From positions 1 to 5,893 of the forward strand of contig JANSYB010000171.1 in assembly GCA_024742655.1 (NCBI GenBank): a stretch of 5,893 bases of DNA, written 5' to 3'. The position numbers were made by a program, and so were the translations under genes. Source of the DNA: Paracoccaceae bacterium. Lineage in GTDB: Bacteria; Pseudomonadota; Alphaproteobacteria; Rhodobacterales; Rhodobacteraceae. The notes below the pieces were generated by a model. That model ran no database searches, had not been told where the DNA came from, and was given only the letters and a program-made list of their open reading frames with translations. Positions 5,808 through 5,893 of the stretch are shown here, piece after piece (within the stretch, counting starts at the first letter, position 1; every line of letters starts with the position of its first letter).

Positions 5808-5893
5808 TTGCCCAGACTCCATGACCGCGTGACCAGACAGGAGCAGCCCAGACCCAAGCGCCGCGCGCTGTTCATCGGGCTTTTGCTGCTCTC
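5808..5893 (+). CDS. Start of an unidentified membrane or secreted protein (cut by window edge)
   Basis: Only the first 28 codons are visible, and I cannot name the family. The frame opens with TTG at 5808, 6 bases after a perfect AGGAGG (5796-5801). It runs MPRLHDRVTRQEQPRPKRRA and then LFIGLLLL at the edge. A basic N-terminus rich in Arg and Lys followed by a hydrophobic run means either a signal peptide or an N-terminal membrane anchor with a short cytoplasmic tail. A GTG at 5829 in the same frame is an alternative start without a good ribosome binding site. ATG 5820 is in another frame and stops at once. The terminator upstream and its own possible promoter suggest it is transcribed separately from the dehydrogenase set. 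Whether it is the missing electron-transfer partner cannot be seen. Confidence 0.6.
   Translation, partial: MPRLHDRVTRQEQPRPKRRALFIGLLLL

Noticed and set aside
4019..5875. 618-codon open frame on the - strand opposite the GMC gene
   Set aside because: His-, Arg- and Gly-rich low-information translation antisense to a flavoprotein with intact motifs. It also runs through both terminator hairpins.
1..5893. CRISPR arrays, tRNA or rRNA genes, insertion sequences, phage or attachment sites
   Set aside because: No repeated spacer pattern, no cloverleaf, no transposase motif and no long direct repeats seen on either strand.

Overview
High-GC DNA with compact genes all on the + strand, strong AGGAGG-type ribosome binding sites and alphaproteobacterial-looking proteins. 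The best guess is a Rhodobacteraceae/Roseobacter-type chromosome. That guess rests on protein character and gene style, not on a marker gene.

Layout. (1) Positions 2-2077 hold the C-terminal 60% of a biotin-dependent pyruvate carboxylase, cut by the left edge: carboxyltransferase domain plus biotinyl domain. A GC-rich stem-loop follows it. (2) Positions 2212-2601 encode a small four-helix MAPEG-family membrane protein. (3) Positions 2719-3012 encode a 97-residue ribbon-helix-helix protein, a likely DNA-binding regulator. (4) The 90-base gap 3013-3102 holds an 18-bp near-perfect dyad (3028-3045), the best operator candidate in the window. (5) Positions 3103-5644 form a tight three-gene set: a glyoxalase-I-like VOC protein, a Tat-exported gluconate-2-dehydrogenase-subunit-3-like protein, and a GMC flavoprotein with a Cys-x5-Cys-x3-Cys motif like the [3Fe-4S] site of bacterial FAD glucose dehydrogenases. 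(6) Two consecutive hairpins (5660-5684 and 5691-5731), the second a standard intrinsic terminator, close this set. (7) At the right edge a new gene seems to start with TTG at 5808; only about 28 codons are visible, ending in a hydrophobic segment.

How the genes may work together. The small subunit and the flavoprotein look like two parts of a periplasmic sugar/polyol/aldonate-type dehydrogenase: the small subunit carries the Tat signal and the flavoprotein has none, so it is probably exported as a folded passenger. The multihaem cytochrome c that usually forms the third part is absent, and a terminator directly follows the flavoprotein gene. The electron acceptor and the substrate therefore cannot be read from this window. 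The glyoxalase-like gene may deal with a reactive carbonyl linked to the same metabolism (inference). The most interesting part is this dehydrogenase set with its dyad and the neighbouring ribbon-helix-helix gene. It looks like an uncharacterised version of a known architecture rather than a wholly new system.
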